From the NCBI RefSeq assembly GCF_039521925.1, contig NZ_BAAACY010000110.1:1-64000 (forward strand): DNA of 64,000 bases, read 5' to 3'. The notes beneath the pieces are model-generated. The model was not told where the DNA came from and did no database searches. It was given only the letters and a program-made list of their open reading frames with translations. This DNA comes from Virgibacillus salarius. Lineage in GTDB: Bacteria > Bacillota > Bacilli > Bacillales > Amphibacillaceae. Below are positions 17,219 through 26,789 of this stretch, one piece after another (position 1 is the stretch's first letter; every line of letters starts with the position of its first letter). A program made the position numbers and the translations under genes.

Positions 17219-18721
17219 TTACTTTCCAAATTGCGGAATAGGATGATCCTTTAAAGCAACATGGATAATTTGTGTTTCCGTATAGAATTCAAAGGCATAA
17301 TGTCCACCTTCACGACCAATTCCACTGTGCTTTGATCCTCCAAATGGTGTTCTTAAATCACGTACATTCTGTGAATTCACCCATAACATACCAGAATCAA
17401 TCGCTTGAGCAACACGATGCCCCCGTTGTATATCCTGTGTCCAAACGTAACCAGCTAAGCCGTAGCGAACATCGTTAGCTAAGTCAATAACTTCTTGTTC
17501 ATCTGTAAATGTCATTGCAGCAATAACTGGTCCAAATATTTCTTCCTGTATCACACGCATTTGATTAGTTGCATTCAGAATAAGGGTTGGCGCAACGTAA
17601 TTACCTTTGCTGTCTGGAACATTTCCACTAATTACTTCGCATCCTTCTTTTTTAGCAATTTCAAGATAATTCCTGACATTAGCATAATGATTTTTATGAA
17701 TAAGTGGACCAACCTGTGTATCTGCTTCTAACGGATCTCCTACTTTTATCTTGTTTATACGTTGTTTTAACTTATGAATAAACTCATCAGCTATATGTTC
17801 ATGCACATACAAGCGCGAATTCGCCGTACAGCGCTCTCCATTAAACGAGAATATCCCCCATGTACATGCATCAAGTGCACGTTCAACATCAGCATCGTCA
17901 AAAACAATAATTGGTGATTTTCCACCTAACTCCATAGAAAAGCTCTTCAAAGCGTCCGCACCATTTTTTAAGATTTCTGAGCCAGTAGTCGTCTCTCCAG
18001 TAAATGAAATCAACTCAACATCGGGATGTGCTACAAGGGAAGCACCTGCTGTTTCTCCATAGCCGTGAACTACATTAAATACGCCTTTAGGAAGTCCTGC
18101 CTTGTCTATGATTTCTGCCAATCGATTAGCAGTCAATGGAGACCACTCCGCCGGCTTTAAGATAACGGTATTCCCAGTAGCCAATGCTGGTGCTATTTTC
18201 CATGTTTCTAACATAAATGGTGCATTCCATGGTGTAATTAACCCAGCAATACCAATTGGTTTATGAATGGTATAATTTAAAAATTCATCATCCACTTGAT
18301 ATGCTTCTCCTACCATACGCGTAGAAACCATTTCAGCATAAAAACGGAAATTATAGGCTGCTCTACTCACCATTTTCTTGGTTTGACTTATTGGTAAACC
18401 AGTATCAAATGATTCTAGAGGGGCTATCTCTTCAATATGCTCATCAATAAGATCTGCAATTTTGTAGACATATGCAAGCCGATCTTTTACTTTTAAGTTG
18501 CCCCATTCTCCGTTAAAGGCAGCTCTTGCTGCCTGTACAGCTTTCTTAATATCAGCTTGATCACCTGATGCAACCTTGTTTATGGTTTCATTTGTATATG
18601 GACTTATATTTTCAAATGTGTGCTGACTTTCGGCTTCAACGAATTCTCCATTGATATAGAGCTTGATATCTTTTGTTTGCTGTTTCATTTTCAAATGCTG
18701 ATCAGCTACTTGATTAGCCAT
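17219..18721 (-). CDS. hpaE: 5-carboxymethyl-2-hydroxymuconate semialdehyde dehydrogenase
   Basis: A 500-residue NAD-dependent aldehyde dehydrogenase that oxidises the ring-cleavage product of HpaD. The catalytic Glu is in MELGGKSP and the nucleophile Cys in FNGERCTANSR, with the cofactor region ITPWNAPFML and ILKPAEWSP. AAAGGAGTGG precedes the ATG. A copy of the proposed GntR operator lies in the 60-bp gap to hpaC, so a separate promoter may drive hpaE-hpaD and the genes beyond. Confidence 0.93.
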   Translation of the reverse strand: MANQVADQHLKMKQQTKDIKLYINGEFVEAESQHTFENISPYTNETINKVASGDQADIKKAVQAARAAFNGEWGNLKVKDRLAYVYKIADLIDEHIEEIAPLESFDTGLPISQTKKMVSRAAYNFRFYAEMVSTRMVGEAYQVDDEFLNYTIHKPIGIAGLITPWNAPFMLETWKIAPALATGNTVILKPAEWSPLTANRLAEIIDKAGLPKGVFNVVHGYGETAGASLVAHPDVELISFTGETTTGSEILKNGADALKSFSMELGGKSPIIVFDDADVERALDACTWGIFSFNGERCTANSRLYVHEHIADEFIHKLKQRINKIKVGDPLEADTQVGPLIHKNHYANVRNYLEIAKKEGCEVISGNVPDSKGNYVAPTLILNATNQMRVIQEEIFGPVIAAMTFTDEQEVIDLANDVRYGLAGYVWTQDIQRGHRVAQAIDSGMLWVNSQNVRDLRTPFGGSKHSGIGREGGHYAFEFYTETQIIHVALKDHPIPQFGK

Positions 18722-18754
18722 GTGATTTCCACTCCTTTGAATATAATATATTAA

Positions 18755-18766
18755 ATCATATATAAT
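18755..18766. promoter_or_regulatory. Proposed GntR operator before hpaE
   Basis: An exact copy of ATCATATATAAT in a very AT-rich 60-bp spacer between hpaC and hpaE. No convincing -35/-10 pair could be fixed here. Confidence 0.55.
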
Positions 18767-18781
18767 AATTTCGATCGTTAA

Positions 18782-19255
18782 CTATACATATTCAACGGGT
18801 TCATGTTTTCCGTATTTTCCACCGAAGAATGTTAACGGATTTCCATCTGTTACATTCATATCGATCACTTTACCAATAAACAATGTATGATCTCCAACTT
18901 TTACGCTACGATCTAAATCACATACTATGGAGGCTAGAGCGTTTTGGATTACCGGAACTTGTTGTATATAATCAAATTCTATTTCCTCGTCAGCATTTGC
19001 TTGACCAGCAAAGTGCATGGAAATATCCTGCTGCTTATCAGACAGAAAACTAACAGCAAATTTCTCAGACTGGTTTATTTTATTTAACATATTAGCTCGA
19101 TTGTCAATGGAAACCGTTATCAATTGAGGATCTAGTGAAACAGACATAAACGCATTCGCTGTCATGCCATGATGATTATCTCCCGATTTTGTTGTAATTA
19201 CCGTAACTCCAGTGGCAAATCTCCCCATTGCATTACGAAACTCTCTGTTTTCCAT
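18782..19255 (-). CDS. hpaC: Flavin reductase component of HPA 3-monooxygenase
   Basis: A 157-residue flavin reductase-like protein that supplies reduced flavin to HpaB. Seen are FRNAMGRFATGVTVIT at the N-terminus, GMTANAFMSVSLDP (flavin-binding loop), SIDNRANM, and the C-terminal FFGGKYG. AAAGGAGG precedes the ATG. It follows hpaB after 347 bases, so it is probably in the same regulon but may have its own promoter. Confidence 0.92.
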   Translation of the reverse strand: MENREFRNAMGRFATGVTVITTKSGDNHHGMTANAFMSVSLDPQLITVSIDNRANMLNKINQSEKFAVSFLSDKQQDISMHFAGQANADEEIEFDYIQQVPVIQNALASIVCDLDRSVKVGDHTLFIGKVIDMNVTDGNPLTFFGGKYGKHEPVEYV

Positions 19256-19602
19256 GCTAATTCTCCTCCTTTATTGTAAGATGGAAACTGACTCTACGGA
19301 AATCATGGAAATTACTTAGAACATCTATCTTGGTAGTCTTACTCATAACGCATTCGATTTTACTACCACCAACCATTGGCTATCACCGTTATATTGCAAT
19401 ATACCACTTGAGAACCTTATAGCTTCCTTCATGTGGCTGCCTGTTGGCTTAAGTAAATTACAATTTATAACTGTATTAGAGAAAGTAATTTTCATTTAAT
19501 AATGAACACCGAGCCAATTTCTAGGCTCAATGTATTACCATCAATTTTATTTGGCTTTTATAATAAAATATCGCTACATTTCTGATATAAAAAATGAAAA
19601 TT
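19256..19602. other. Intergenic region hpaB-hpaC
   Basis: No gene was found. A small hairpin, GAGCC and GGCTC around an 8-base loop (near 19511-19528), is the only structure noticed; it lacks a clear T-run. The stretch may hold the hpaC promoter. Confidence 0.4.
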
Positions 19603-21069
19603 TTATAATTTCACTTGCCCCATGTGCTGACTACTTAAAAAGTCCCGAACTTGGGCTTTATACACTTCTTTATCATATTTATCAAAATACGCCATGCCCA
19701 TTTTAATTGGATCGCCAAAAAAGTAGTATTCATAATGCGTTTGGCGACTACCAAATGCACTCATTGTCAAATCCCAAGCTAAACGAAAAATCTGTACGCG
19801 CTCATAACCTTCAACGTTTTTTCCTTGCATAGCACGATGAAGAATTGGACCAATTTCTTCATTTTCGAAATCAGCATATGTTGGTATTCCCATCATGCCT
19901 GATGCCCCTAAAATCCTTAGTATTTCAGCCATTCTCGGATAAACACGAGGAAACCAATTTCTAGCAGCATCTAAAGCTTGGAAATTAGGTGTCATCATCC
20001 CCCACCTATCCAATTTAGCGCTATGCTCAGCTCGAAATAGATGAGATTTCATTGTTTCTAAGGTAAGCATGATTTCTGTGCCTTTATCTTTTACGTGCTG
20101 GAATCCATCAATGCCAATCGAATCCATTAGTGTAAGAACAACCCCAAGCAGGAATTCAGTTTTAGCGATATCCTTGACAATCACTTGATGTGTCATATGC
20201 ACAACTGCATTCGTCTCAGAAAATGCCCGATTACATATGGATGAATTTTCTAAAACGAAGATTCGGTCCCACGGTACAAGTACATGATCAAATGCGACAA
20301 TGGTATCCCCTTCTTCAAATTTAGAACTGAGTGGATGATCATATTGATTCTTTCCATAGTCAAACGACTCACGACTCAAATACTTTAGTCCTGGTGTGTT
20401 ATTCGGAATTGCAAAAGCTAACGAATAAGGATCGTCTAATTCACCTGATTTTTTAACTGTAGATGGAAATACTAGAATTTCATCCGTAATACCACCTTGC
20501 GTTGCTAAAAGGCGAATCCCATCAACTACGACACCTTCATCATTTTTTTCTACTACATGAAGAGCGACATTTGCATCTTTCTGCTCAGCCTGAATCTTTG
20601 CACGATTCACCTGTGGGTGAATTAATGTATGGGTCAAACTAATGTCTTTTTCCCTTGCAAAAGTAGCAAAGTTCCTTGCGTTTTCAGCAAACATTGGGTC
20701 ACCCTCGGCATAGAATTCACTTGCTGCTCCCATTGCCATAACATCAGCATTTAAATAATCAGGAGATCTTCCCATTAACCCTTTCGTAAAACTTTGCCAT
20801 TCCATAATTGCCTCACGTCGCTCGATTAGTTCATCAATGGTGGTTGGTACCATAAATGTCTTCCCTACTTGGTCTCCTGTAGTAGGAGAAGTGTAAAGCA
20901 TTTTTTTTGGTTTTTCATATTGAATATCATATAGTCTTGCCATGGACTGAACTGCATTTTTAAATACCGGATGCTCTGTTACATCTTCAACACGTTCTCC
21001 ATGAATATACACATTATTATTCGCTTGCTTTAAACGATCGATATATTGTTTTCCTGATTTTGCTGGCAT
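19603..21069 (-). CDS. hpaB: 4-hydroxyphenylacetate 3-monooxygenase, oxygenase component
   Basis: HpaB hydroxylates 4-hydroxyphenylacetate to homoprotocatechuate using reduced flavin from HpaC. The 488-residue protein has the HpaB/acyl-CoA dehydrogenase-like layout: N-terminal SGKQYIDRLKQANNNVYIHG, central THTLIHPQVNR, the VPWDRIFVLEN region near 265, and C-terminal LGASGMMGIPTYADF. GGAGG is before the ATG. It is the first catabolic gene, divergent from the LysR gene across a 230-bp AT-rich gap. Confidence 0.94.
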   Translation of the reverse strand: MPAKSGKQYIDRLKQANNNVYIHGERVEDVTEHPVFKNAVQSMARLYDIQYEKPKKMLYTSPTTGDQVGKTFMVPTTIDELIERREAIMEWQSFTKGLMGRSPDYLNADVMAMGAASEFYAEGDPMFAENARNFATFAREKDISLTHTLIHPQVNRAKIQAEQKDANVALHVVEKNDEGVVVDGIRLLATQGGITDEILVFPSTVKKSGELDDPYSLAFAIPNNTPGLKYLSRESFDYGKNQYDHPLSSKFEEGDTIVAFDHVLVPWDRIFVLENSSICNRAFSETNAVVHMTHQVIVKDIAKTEFLLGVVLTLMDSIGIDGFQHVKDKGTEIMLTLETMKSHLFRAEHSAKLDRWGMMTPNFQALDAARNWFPRVYPRMAEILRILGASGMMGIPTYADFENEEIGPILHRAMQGKNVEGYERVQIFRLAWDLTMSAFGSRQTHYEYYFFGDPIKMGMAYFDKYDKEVYKAQVRDFLSSQHMGQVKL

Positions 21070-21240
21070 ATACTTTCCTCCTATACTTTATTGTTGTAAG
21101 CGGTATCATTTCGGTCCAATGCACAAACTTTTTTTCTGAATAATACCTTTAATTAGAATAATAGCACGATTATTTCTATATTAATAATATCTATTTCATT
21201 AGTAATCTATATATATAATATATATTTGTTTTAAAAGATA

Positions 21241-21269
21241 TTGTTTTTGTACATCAAATCATATATAAT
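21241..21269 (+). promoter_or_regulatory. lysR promoter overlapped by proposed GntR operator
   Basis: TTGTTT (21241-21246), a 17-bp spacer and TATAAT (21264-21269). The 12-mer ATCATATATAAT covers the -10 box (21258-21269). The shared hpaB/lysR gap would place both genes under the same site. Confidence 0.6.
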
Positions 21270-21314
21270 CCAATGAAAGTAAGCGTTACCAACTAAAAAA
21301 GGATGAATAGCTCA

Positions 21315-22220
21315 ATGGAAATAAGACATTTACGGTATTTTCAAGCTATAGCTAATGAAGGGCAAATTACCCGAGCAGCTAATAAATTACATATGGCCCA
21401 GCCACCACTAAGTCAAAGCTTGAAGTCATTAGAAGAAGAACTAGGAGTTAAATTATTGGAACGTAACGGGCGTAAAATGGAATTAACAGATGCAGGAACA
21501 GTACTCTATAATAAAATTAACGAATTGTTCGATACATTAGAAGAAACAATTACAGAGGTAAAAGAAACTGGGACGGGTACGAAGGGAAGTATTTCGCTCG
21601 GTTGTGTGAAAACTTGCTTCTCTCACATACCAAGGCAAATAAAGCTATTTCAGGAAAAATACCCTCACGTACACTTTTATTTAAAAGAAGGAGATTCCTA
21701 TTCGCTTGCTGAACAACTAAGTAATCGAGATATTGACATTGCCATTATTCGTTTACCATTAGAGATGCAAGCCTTTAATTCCCTTTCCCTTCCGGATGAA
21801 AAATATATCGTAGTAATGCCAGAACAATGGTGCGAATCTTCCATGATAGCTACTACAATGAGACAACTAAGCACATTTCCATTGTTACTATTACACAGAA
21901 TTAGCGGCATTGGACAATATGAATTAATCCTTGATCAATTTGAAAGTTTTAATCTACACCCTAAAATAGTCTGTGAATGTCCAGATGTAGACATGATTCT
22001 CCAACTTGTTAGTGAGGAGGTTGGAGCAACAATTGTTCCTGAGTCGACACTATCTGGACATCAATTACGTGGGCTAAAAACATTAACAATAGAAGATAAT
22101 ACAATCATTTCTCAGTCATCTCTTATTTGGTTAAAGGACCGTTACCTTTCTAAAAGTACAAGGCGATTTATTGAATTATTTCAATCCGAAAAGCTTGAGA
22201 AAGAAACTATCTTCGAATGA
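21315..22220 (+). CDS. LysR-family regulator, divergent from hpaB
   Basis: A 301-residue LysR regulator: the N-terminal HTH (MEIRHLRYF, AANKLHMAQPPLSQSLKSLEEELG-type helix at about residues 15-45) and a periplasmic-binding-like effector domain (SLGCVKT, HFYLKEGDS). ATG 21315 is preferred because AAAGGATG lies about 9 bases upstream, whereas ATG 21303 abuts the purine run. Its divergent position points to control of hpaB, with an HPA-pathway acid as likely inducer (inference). Confidence 0.88.
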   Translation: MEIRHLRYFQAIANEGQITRAANKLHMAQPPLSQSLKSLEEELGVKLLERNGRKMELTDAGTVLYNKINELFDTLEETITEVKETGTGTKGSISLGCVKTCFSHIPRQIKLFQEKYPHVHFYLKEGDSYSLAEQLSNRDIDIAIIRLPLEMQAFNSLSLPDEKYIVVMPEQWCESSMIATTMRQLSTFPLLLLHRISGIGQYELILDQFESFNLHPKIVCECPDVDMILQLVSEEVGATIVPESTLSGHQLRGLKTLTIEDNTIISQSSLIWLKDRYLSKSTRRFIELFQSEKLEKETIFE

Positions 22221-22261
22221 CCGATTGGATGATACGCATAAGATTTGTCAGTTTCAACCAT

Positions 22262-22885
22262 TTAAATCATTCCTCCAGGATGAATCGCATACATTTTACC
22301 ATCTAATGCAAAGGAAGCTTTACCTGTTTCTTCTGATACAACAAGTACAACTGCGTCACTAATTTCAGATAATCCTAATGCAGCCCTATGTCGTGTTCCC
22401 ATTTTTTTATCACCTGCTACCTGTTGAGAGAGAGGAAGAACATTTCCCGCAGAGATTATGGTATTCCCTTTAATTAGGACAGCGCCATCATGAAGTGGGC
22501 TTCCAGGGTAAAATATGGATTCCAATAAGGCATAACTAAGATTTGCACCAACTGGAATCCCAGAATGTAGGAATGTTTCCAACATATCATTTCGTTCAAC
22601 AACCATGAGTGCCCCGTGTTTACGCTCGGAAAAATGTTGTATGGCTGTTGATAAGGCTTGATAGCGATCAGTGTATGAGGATAAGTATGAATTTAAATAA
22701 TACGAAGCAGCTGTCTTTTGTAAATCATGAAACGTATGATGGATATGCTCAAACTCATTTAATATACAGCAGTCTTTTCTTTCAATTGTATCAAGCACAT
22801 GATTAATATCAGATGTAATTTGTGTTAAATATTTGCTTAAATGGTTCTGCATTTCATCAGATAGCCCTAGATTAACATTATCCAT
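22262..22885 (-). CDS. cdaS: Diadenylate cyclase CdaS
   Basis: The DisA_N domain makes c-di-AMP from two ATP. The catalytic signatures are DGA (in LHDGAVLI) and RHR (in GTRHRAALGLSE). The first roughly 90 residues are the two-helix autoinhibitory segment typical of CdaS (YojJ), which is the sporulation-linked cyclase of Bacillus subtilis. Start 22885 (MDNVNLG) is used since AGAGGTG is at proper distance; GTG 22894 overlaps it. It converges with lysR. Expression in the forespore is known for the family, not visible here. Confidence 0.9.
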   Translation of the reverse strand: MDNVNLGLSDEMQNHLSKYLTQITSDINHVLDTIERKDCCILNEFEHIHHTFHDLQKTAASYYLNSYLSSYTDRYQALSTAIQHFSERKHGALMVVERNDMLETFLHSGIPVGANLSYALLESIFYPGSPLHDGAVLIKGNTIISAGNVLPLSQQVAGDKKMGTRHRAALGLSEISDAVVLVVSEETGKASFALDGKMYAIHPGGMI

Positions 22886-22989
22886 TTTACACACCTCTAT
22901 CTTTTTTATCGGTTCTACTTACTTTTTCCCTTTAAAAGAAAGGTATACGGACATCTATTGTTTTATATTATTTATTGAAGTATATATCG

Positions 22990-23454
22990 TTAATTAACAT
23001 CCCCAAGATAAACGGGAGGCTTTACTTCAGCCATATATTCAATTAAATAGGGACGAAGTGCTTTTGGATATAGCCGATAGTTCTCAATGCTTGAAATAGG
23101 TAGCCAAGCTACATCAATTTGACCATCATCAGGAAGAACGCCATTCATTACTTGGCTTCTATCTCCCTCTAAACTAGCAATAAACATATATTCGATTTGA
23201 TGCGTATCCCCATCATATGTGCCATGTTCATGATTTTTTCCGATATATTCACGTATGCACAATAATTCACCAATTTCTACAACTGCACTTATCTCTTCTA
23301 ATACTTCTCTTTTTAAGGCCTGATGTAAATTTTCACCTTTATTTTGCCCACCTCCAGGCAACAAATAATAATAGCCATCTCTATCTTGCTTCATTATTGT
23401 TAAAATTTCACCCTCATGAATAATAATTGCTTTGGCAGAATTTCTAATCCCCAT
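22990..23454 (-). CDS. Nudix hydrolase
   Basis: A 154-residue Nudix-fold protein with a clear Nudix box from about residue 35: GGGQNKGE, then REVLEEISA. The family cleaves nucleoside diphosphates linked to another moiety; the substrate cannot be deduced. AGGAGGG precedes the ATG. It stands alone between cdaS and plsC. Confidence 0.88.
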   Translation of the reverse strand: MGIRNSAKAIIIHEGEILTIMKQDRDGYYYLLPGGGQNKGENLHQALKREVLEEISAVVEIGELLCIREYIGKNHEHGTYDGDTHQIEYMFIASLEGDRSQVMNGVLPDDGQIDVAWLPISSIENYRLYPKALRPYLIEYMAEVKPPVYLGDVN

Positions 23455-23675
23455 AACTTTCCCTCCTACGCTTTTTTACGCTTGTATTCTCATGTGCAAA
23501 GTTATTGATTAATTAACTTAGAGTAATGAATCGTTTATCATTACATATAAAATTAATCTAATTAAACCTAGATGAATAATTAGTCTTTTTATACTTTTCA
23601 AAACTGTCTGTAACGTAAGGCAGTGTATTATTCATGCGGAAAAATTACTCATCCTCTATGCTAATCTATTAATAA

Positions 23676-23704
23676 GGGAGCTCTATTTCTTAACATAGAC
23701 TCCC
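23676..23704 (-). terminator. Terminator-like hairpin after plsC-type gene
   Basis: GGGAG(C)TCTAT faces ATAGACTCCC with one bulge, followed on the minus strand by TTATTAA. The T-run is weak. Confidence 0.5.
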
Positions 23705-23715
23705 TCTTGTTGAGA

Positions 23716-24309
23716 TCACTTTGACTGGAGCTTCTGCTGGAGCAGACGTAATTCCTGATTTAGTTCAGCTAACATAACTTCCATTCCCTCTTTTTTAGTC
23801 AAATCTGTTGACAGATAAATTGGTTTGCCATATATAATTTTCGGTTTCACACGCGTCAACAGATCTTTAAAATTATTTGGCCCACTATAAGCCACCGGAA
23901 TAATTGGAACATTCGCATGTCCTGCAATCGTAACTGCACCTCTTTTTAAAGGAACTTCCTCACTCGTTCTCGTACCACTTGGAAAAATCCCCACAACCTT
24001 TCCCTCAGATAGTAAACGTCTGGGAATTTTAATGGTACTCGGACCAGGATTTTCTCTATCAACTGGAAATGCGTGGAGCCCCTCCATCAACCATTTTAAA
24101 AATCGAGTTTGAAAGAGCTCTTTTTTTGCCATATAATGGATTTTTGTTGGCAGAACAGATACTCCGAGCCATAATATATCAACCCAACCTGTATGCGTAC
24201 AAGCTATAACATAGCCACCTGATGTCGGTACATTTTGCTTTTCGTATACACTCAATCTTCCAAACAAACGTAATATTATTTTTAAAGCATGTGCTGCGAA
24301 ATAATACAT
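23716..24309 (-). CDS. 1-acyl-sn-glycerol-3-phosphate acyltransferase (PlsC family)
   Basis: A membrane-associated acyltransferase of phospholipid synthesis, 197 residues. The catalytic box THTGWVDI (HX4D) is near residue 39, FPVDREN is present, and the third motif reads FPSGTRT where FPEGTRS is usual, so a Ser replaces the common Glu. Start 24309 (MYYFAAH) has AAGGGG 9 bases upstream; an in-frame GTG at 24327 overlaps that site. There is no operon partner. Confidence 0.88.
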   Translation of the reverse strand: MYYFAAHALKIILRLFGRLSVYEKQNVPTSGGYVIACTHTGWVDILWLGVSVLPTKIHYMAKKELFQTRFLKWLMEGLHAFPVDRENPGPSTIKIPRRLLSEGKVVGIFPSGTRTSEEVPLKRGAVTIAGHANVPIIPVAYSGPNNFKDLLTRVKPKIIYGKPIYLSTDLTKKEGMEVMLAELNQELRLLQQKLQSK

Positions 24310-24605
24310 ATCCTGAAACCCCTTCACTTTATAAATAGATTGATTTATTCTTACGACTTCATTCTAACATAAAGTATTAATACCTGATACTAATATTGTA
24401 TAAAGCTCAACAATTTTTTTAAGCTTCTCTCAATAATATTCGTTCTCATTGCTAAGAAGATAGTAATCGGTTACGATAATCTTATGCTGCATAAGGTATA
24501 GCTAATATTATCCTTCCATTATTTGCAGTTGAACGACGCTGGTTCTTACAGGAATGGAGCAAAATTATCTTTTTCTTCCTGTGAGAGCGGAATAAAGGTG
24601 ATAAG

Positions 24606-25499
24606 ATGAATGAAAGAAAGCGACAAGTTTTAGTTACTGCACAACAACTTTTCATCGAGAAAGGGTTCTCTGCTACTTCCATACAAGATATTTTAGAGGA
24701 ATCAAACATTTCAAAGGGAACATTTTATAACTATTTTTCCTCGAAGAATGAATGTCTAATAGCAATATTAGAATATGTTAATGAGGAGACATTTGTTAGG
24801 CGAAGAGAAATTCTTATTGGACAAAACCTTTCTGATAAAAAAGTTCTTGCAGAACAAATAGCAATTCGTATGCACATTAATCGCGAACAGAATCTATTTC
24901 TTCTGTTTGAAGCTATTTTCCATTCCGGTGACGATGAACTAAGAGATTTTGTCAAAAAAAATCATTTAGCCGAATTATTTTGGCTAAGAGATAGACTAAT
25001 TGATGTATATGGCAAAGCATCTGCTCCCTATGCACTTGATTGTGCAGTCCTTCTACTTGGCATGATGCAACATATTATTCATATTTGGACTGCCTCATCA
25101 AAGAATTTAAGTGATATTACTGAGCTTGTAGCCTATGTGATTAGAAGAATAGATGCGATTGTACCACAATTGATACATTCAAAAGACCTGCTTTTAGATG
25201 ACGATGTACGAAGCACATTAGCGAGAAACATAGGTGATAAGAAAGGATCCAAAGACCAACTTTTAACTCAATTAAATGGCTTCCACCAAAAACTTGATAC
25301 GAATACTACATCAAGCGGTCTGGAGTACTTGCTATTTCTACTTGAAGAATTAAAAAAAGATGATCCTAGATATTTCCTGATCGAGACAATTTCGCACTCA
25401 TTTAAAGAAGTATTTAAAACAACGCCCCATGAAGTAGAGGCCAGAGAAATAGCCTTCAAGCTATGGAATTTTGTAGATTCTACAAACACAAAAGAATAA
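24606..25499 (+). CDS. TetR-family regulator with long C-terminal extension
   Basis: A 297-residue protein. The TetR N-terminal HTH is clear (residues 5-55, with SIQDILEESNISKGTFYNYFSSKNE). At 297 residues it is about 100 longer than usual TetR regulators; the tail (about 200-297) is mostly helical and charged. AAAGGTG lies before the ATG. It is followed by a good terminator, so it is monocistronic. Its target is unknown; the divergent plsC-type gene 296 bases away is a possible one. Confidence 0.85.
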   Translation: MNERKRQVLVTAQQLFIEKGFSATSIQDILEESNISKGTFYNYFSSKNECLIAILEYVNEETFVRRREILIGQNLSDKKVLAEQIAIRMHINREQNLFLLFEAIFHSGDDELRDFVKKNHLAELFWLRDRLIDVYGKASAPYALDCAVLLLGMMQHIIHIWTASSKNLSDITELVAYVIRRIDAIVPQLIHSKDLLLDDDVRSTLARNIGDKKGSKDQLLTQLNGFHQKLDTNTTSSGLEYLLFLLEELKKDDPRYFLIETISHSFKEVFKTTPHEVEAREIAFKLWNFVDSTNTKE

Positions 25500-25514
25500 G
25501 ATGATCTGTAACTA

Positions 25515-25553
25515 GGAGCAAGCTCGATAGATTGAGATTGCTCCTTTTTGTTT
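25515..25553 (+). terminator. Intrinsic terminator of the TetR gene
   Basis: GGAGCAA (from 25515) pairs with TTGCTCC, followed by TTTTTGTTTT. It begins 16 bases after the stop codon. Confidence 0.9.
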
Positions 25554-25740
25554 TCTAAATATAGATTATCCAATTCAGACTGCCTTTTCACGTTTGACTT
25601 TCACATGTTCTCTATACTTTCTCATAAAATAAAACAATTGAAATAATTAATTCTACTACTAAACAGAACATATATTTTGTTGTACAATGTAATAGTCTTT
25701 TTTTCTATAATCTCGTATAGGATGGAGGGAGTACTACTAA

Positions 25741-26367
25741 ATGAATGGTACAGCACATGCAACAATTGGAGCAGCAACAGGATTTATTATAGCAAACAAC
25801 CTTCAATCTACTCCTTCTCAAACACTTTTACTAATCGGGATCGGTACCGTATCAGGTTTACTTCCTGATCTTGATATCGATGGTAAATTAAGAGGAAAGA
25901 TAACCTTATCTCATAAGATGTTTCGAGCGGTTGCACAATTAATTGGTGTTTTGCTTATTTGCTATAGTTTCTATGAAGGAGCAAATAATGAAAGGTACAT
26001 TGGGATGGGAATCGGTTTAGCACTGTTGGCATTATCTTCATCGATCAAGCAAAAGCATATGCTAACCATTACCGGGATTGGTATACTAGCGGGTGGACTA
26101 TCCTTACAGGAAATGTGGTTACTATTGCTAGGAATCTATATTCTTATTGCTTCCTTTGTAGCACACCGTACATATACGCATTCTATCTTGGGGGTTATTT
26201 TCTTTGGGTTTATTGCTGCTAACCTAGAATCCTCACTTGCTGTTGACGGCGTTTACTATACCTGCCTCATTGGGTATATTAGCCACTTAGTTGGAGATAG
26301 CAAGTTCCTCCCGTTTAACAAACGAGGCATTAAGCTTTTTCTACCAATTTGGTCCAAGGACATGTAA
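25741..26367 (+). CDS. YdjM-like membrane-bound metal-dependent hydrolase
   Basis: A 208-residue polytopic membrane protein of the YdjM/DUF457 family. The putative metal residues are visible: His6 in GTAHATIG, PDLDIDG near residue 42, HRTYTHS near residue 140, and GYISHLVGDSKF near 180. About five membrane segments lie between them. GGAGGGAG lies before the ATG. The biochemical function of the family is not established; some members are LexA/DNA-damage related in Gram-negatives. Confidence 0.82.
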   Translation: MNGTAHATIGAATGFIIANNLQSTPSQTLLLIGIGTVSGLLPDLDIDGKLRGKITLSHKMFRAVAQLIGVLLICYSFYEGANNERYIGMGIGLALLALSSSIKQKHMLTITGIGILAGGLSLQEMWLLLLGIYILIASFVAHRTYTHSILGVIFFGFIAANLESSLAVDGVYYTCLIGYISHLVGDSKFLPFNKRGIKLFLPIWSKDM

Positions 26368-26789
26368 GTAAGTTAGGAGTTAGTGATAGCATTTTCTCCA
26401 AATGCCACTAACCTCTTGCTCTTCATCCCATGAAGTTCAGATTCAGTCGTAACTAGGTACGGTTGCTTCAAACCAACCTATGTATCTTCTACCAGTTCTC
26501 TATTAATATAGTGTTCCCACATGCTTCCATATGCTTTGTTTTCCCTCATGTCCCTTCTTGTTGATGGAAAATTAGATCAACAAATAATTGCTACTATACT
26601 TTTTTCAACTCAGTCAGTTTTCAGTTGTTTCCAAATAGAATTGCACTAAAGCTCCCATAAATTAGATTTAATGCCGCATGGCCATCTCTTCAGCCTTCTT
26701 TTTTGCTTTAAATTACGAAGAAATAGTATTTGTCTTCATCATCGTGTACGATGATGAAGACATAATTATTTTTATTACGGAGTGATTAC
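26368..26789. other. Intergenic region with hairpins
   Basis: No gene was seen. A hairpin at about 26376-26412 (GTTAGTG...CACTAAC with inner AGCATTT/AAATGC) probably ends the YdjM-like transcript. A second, perfect 14-bp inverted repeat lies at 26731-26762. Confidence 0.55.
26731..26762. promoter_or_regulatory. 14-bp perfect inverted repeat before the beta-helix gene
   Basis: TGTCTTCATCATCG (26731-26744), the loop TGTA, and the exact complement at 26749-26762, then TAATTATTTTT. It lies 27 bases before the ATG of the secreted beta-helix gene. It could be a leader terminator, an operator or an mRNA 5' stabiliser. Confidence 0.6.
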
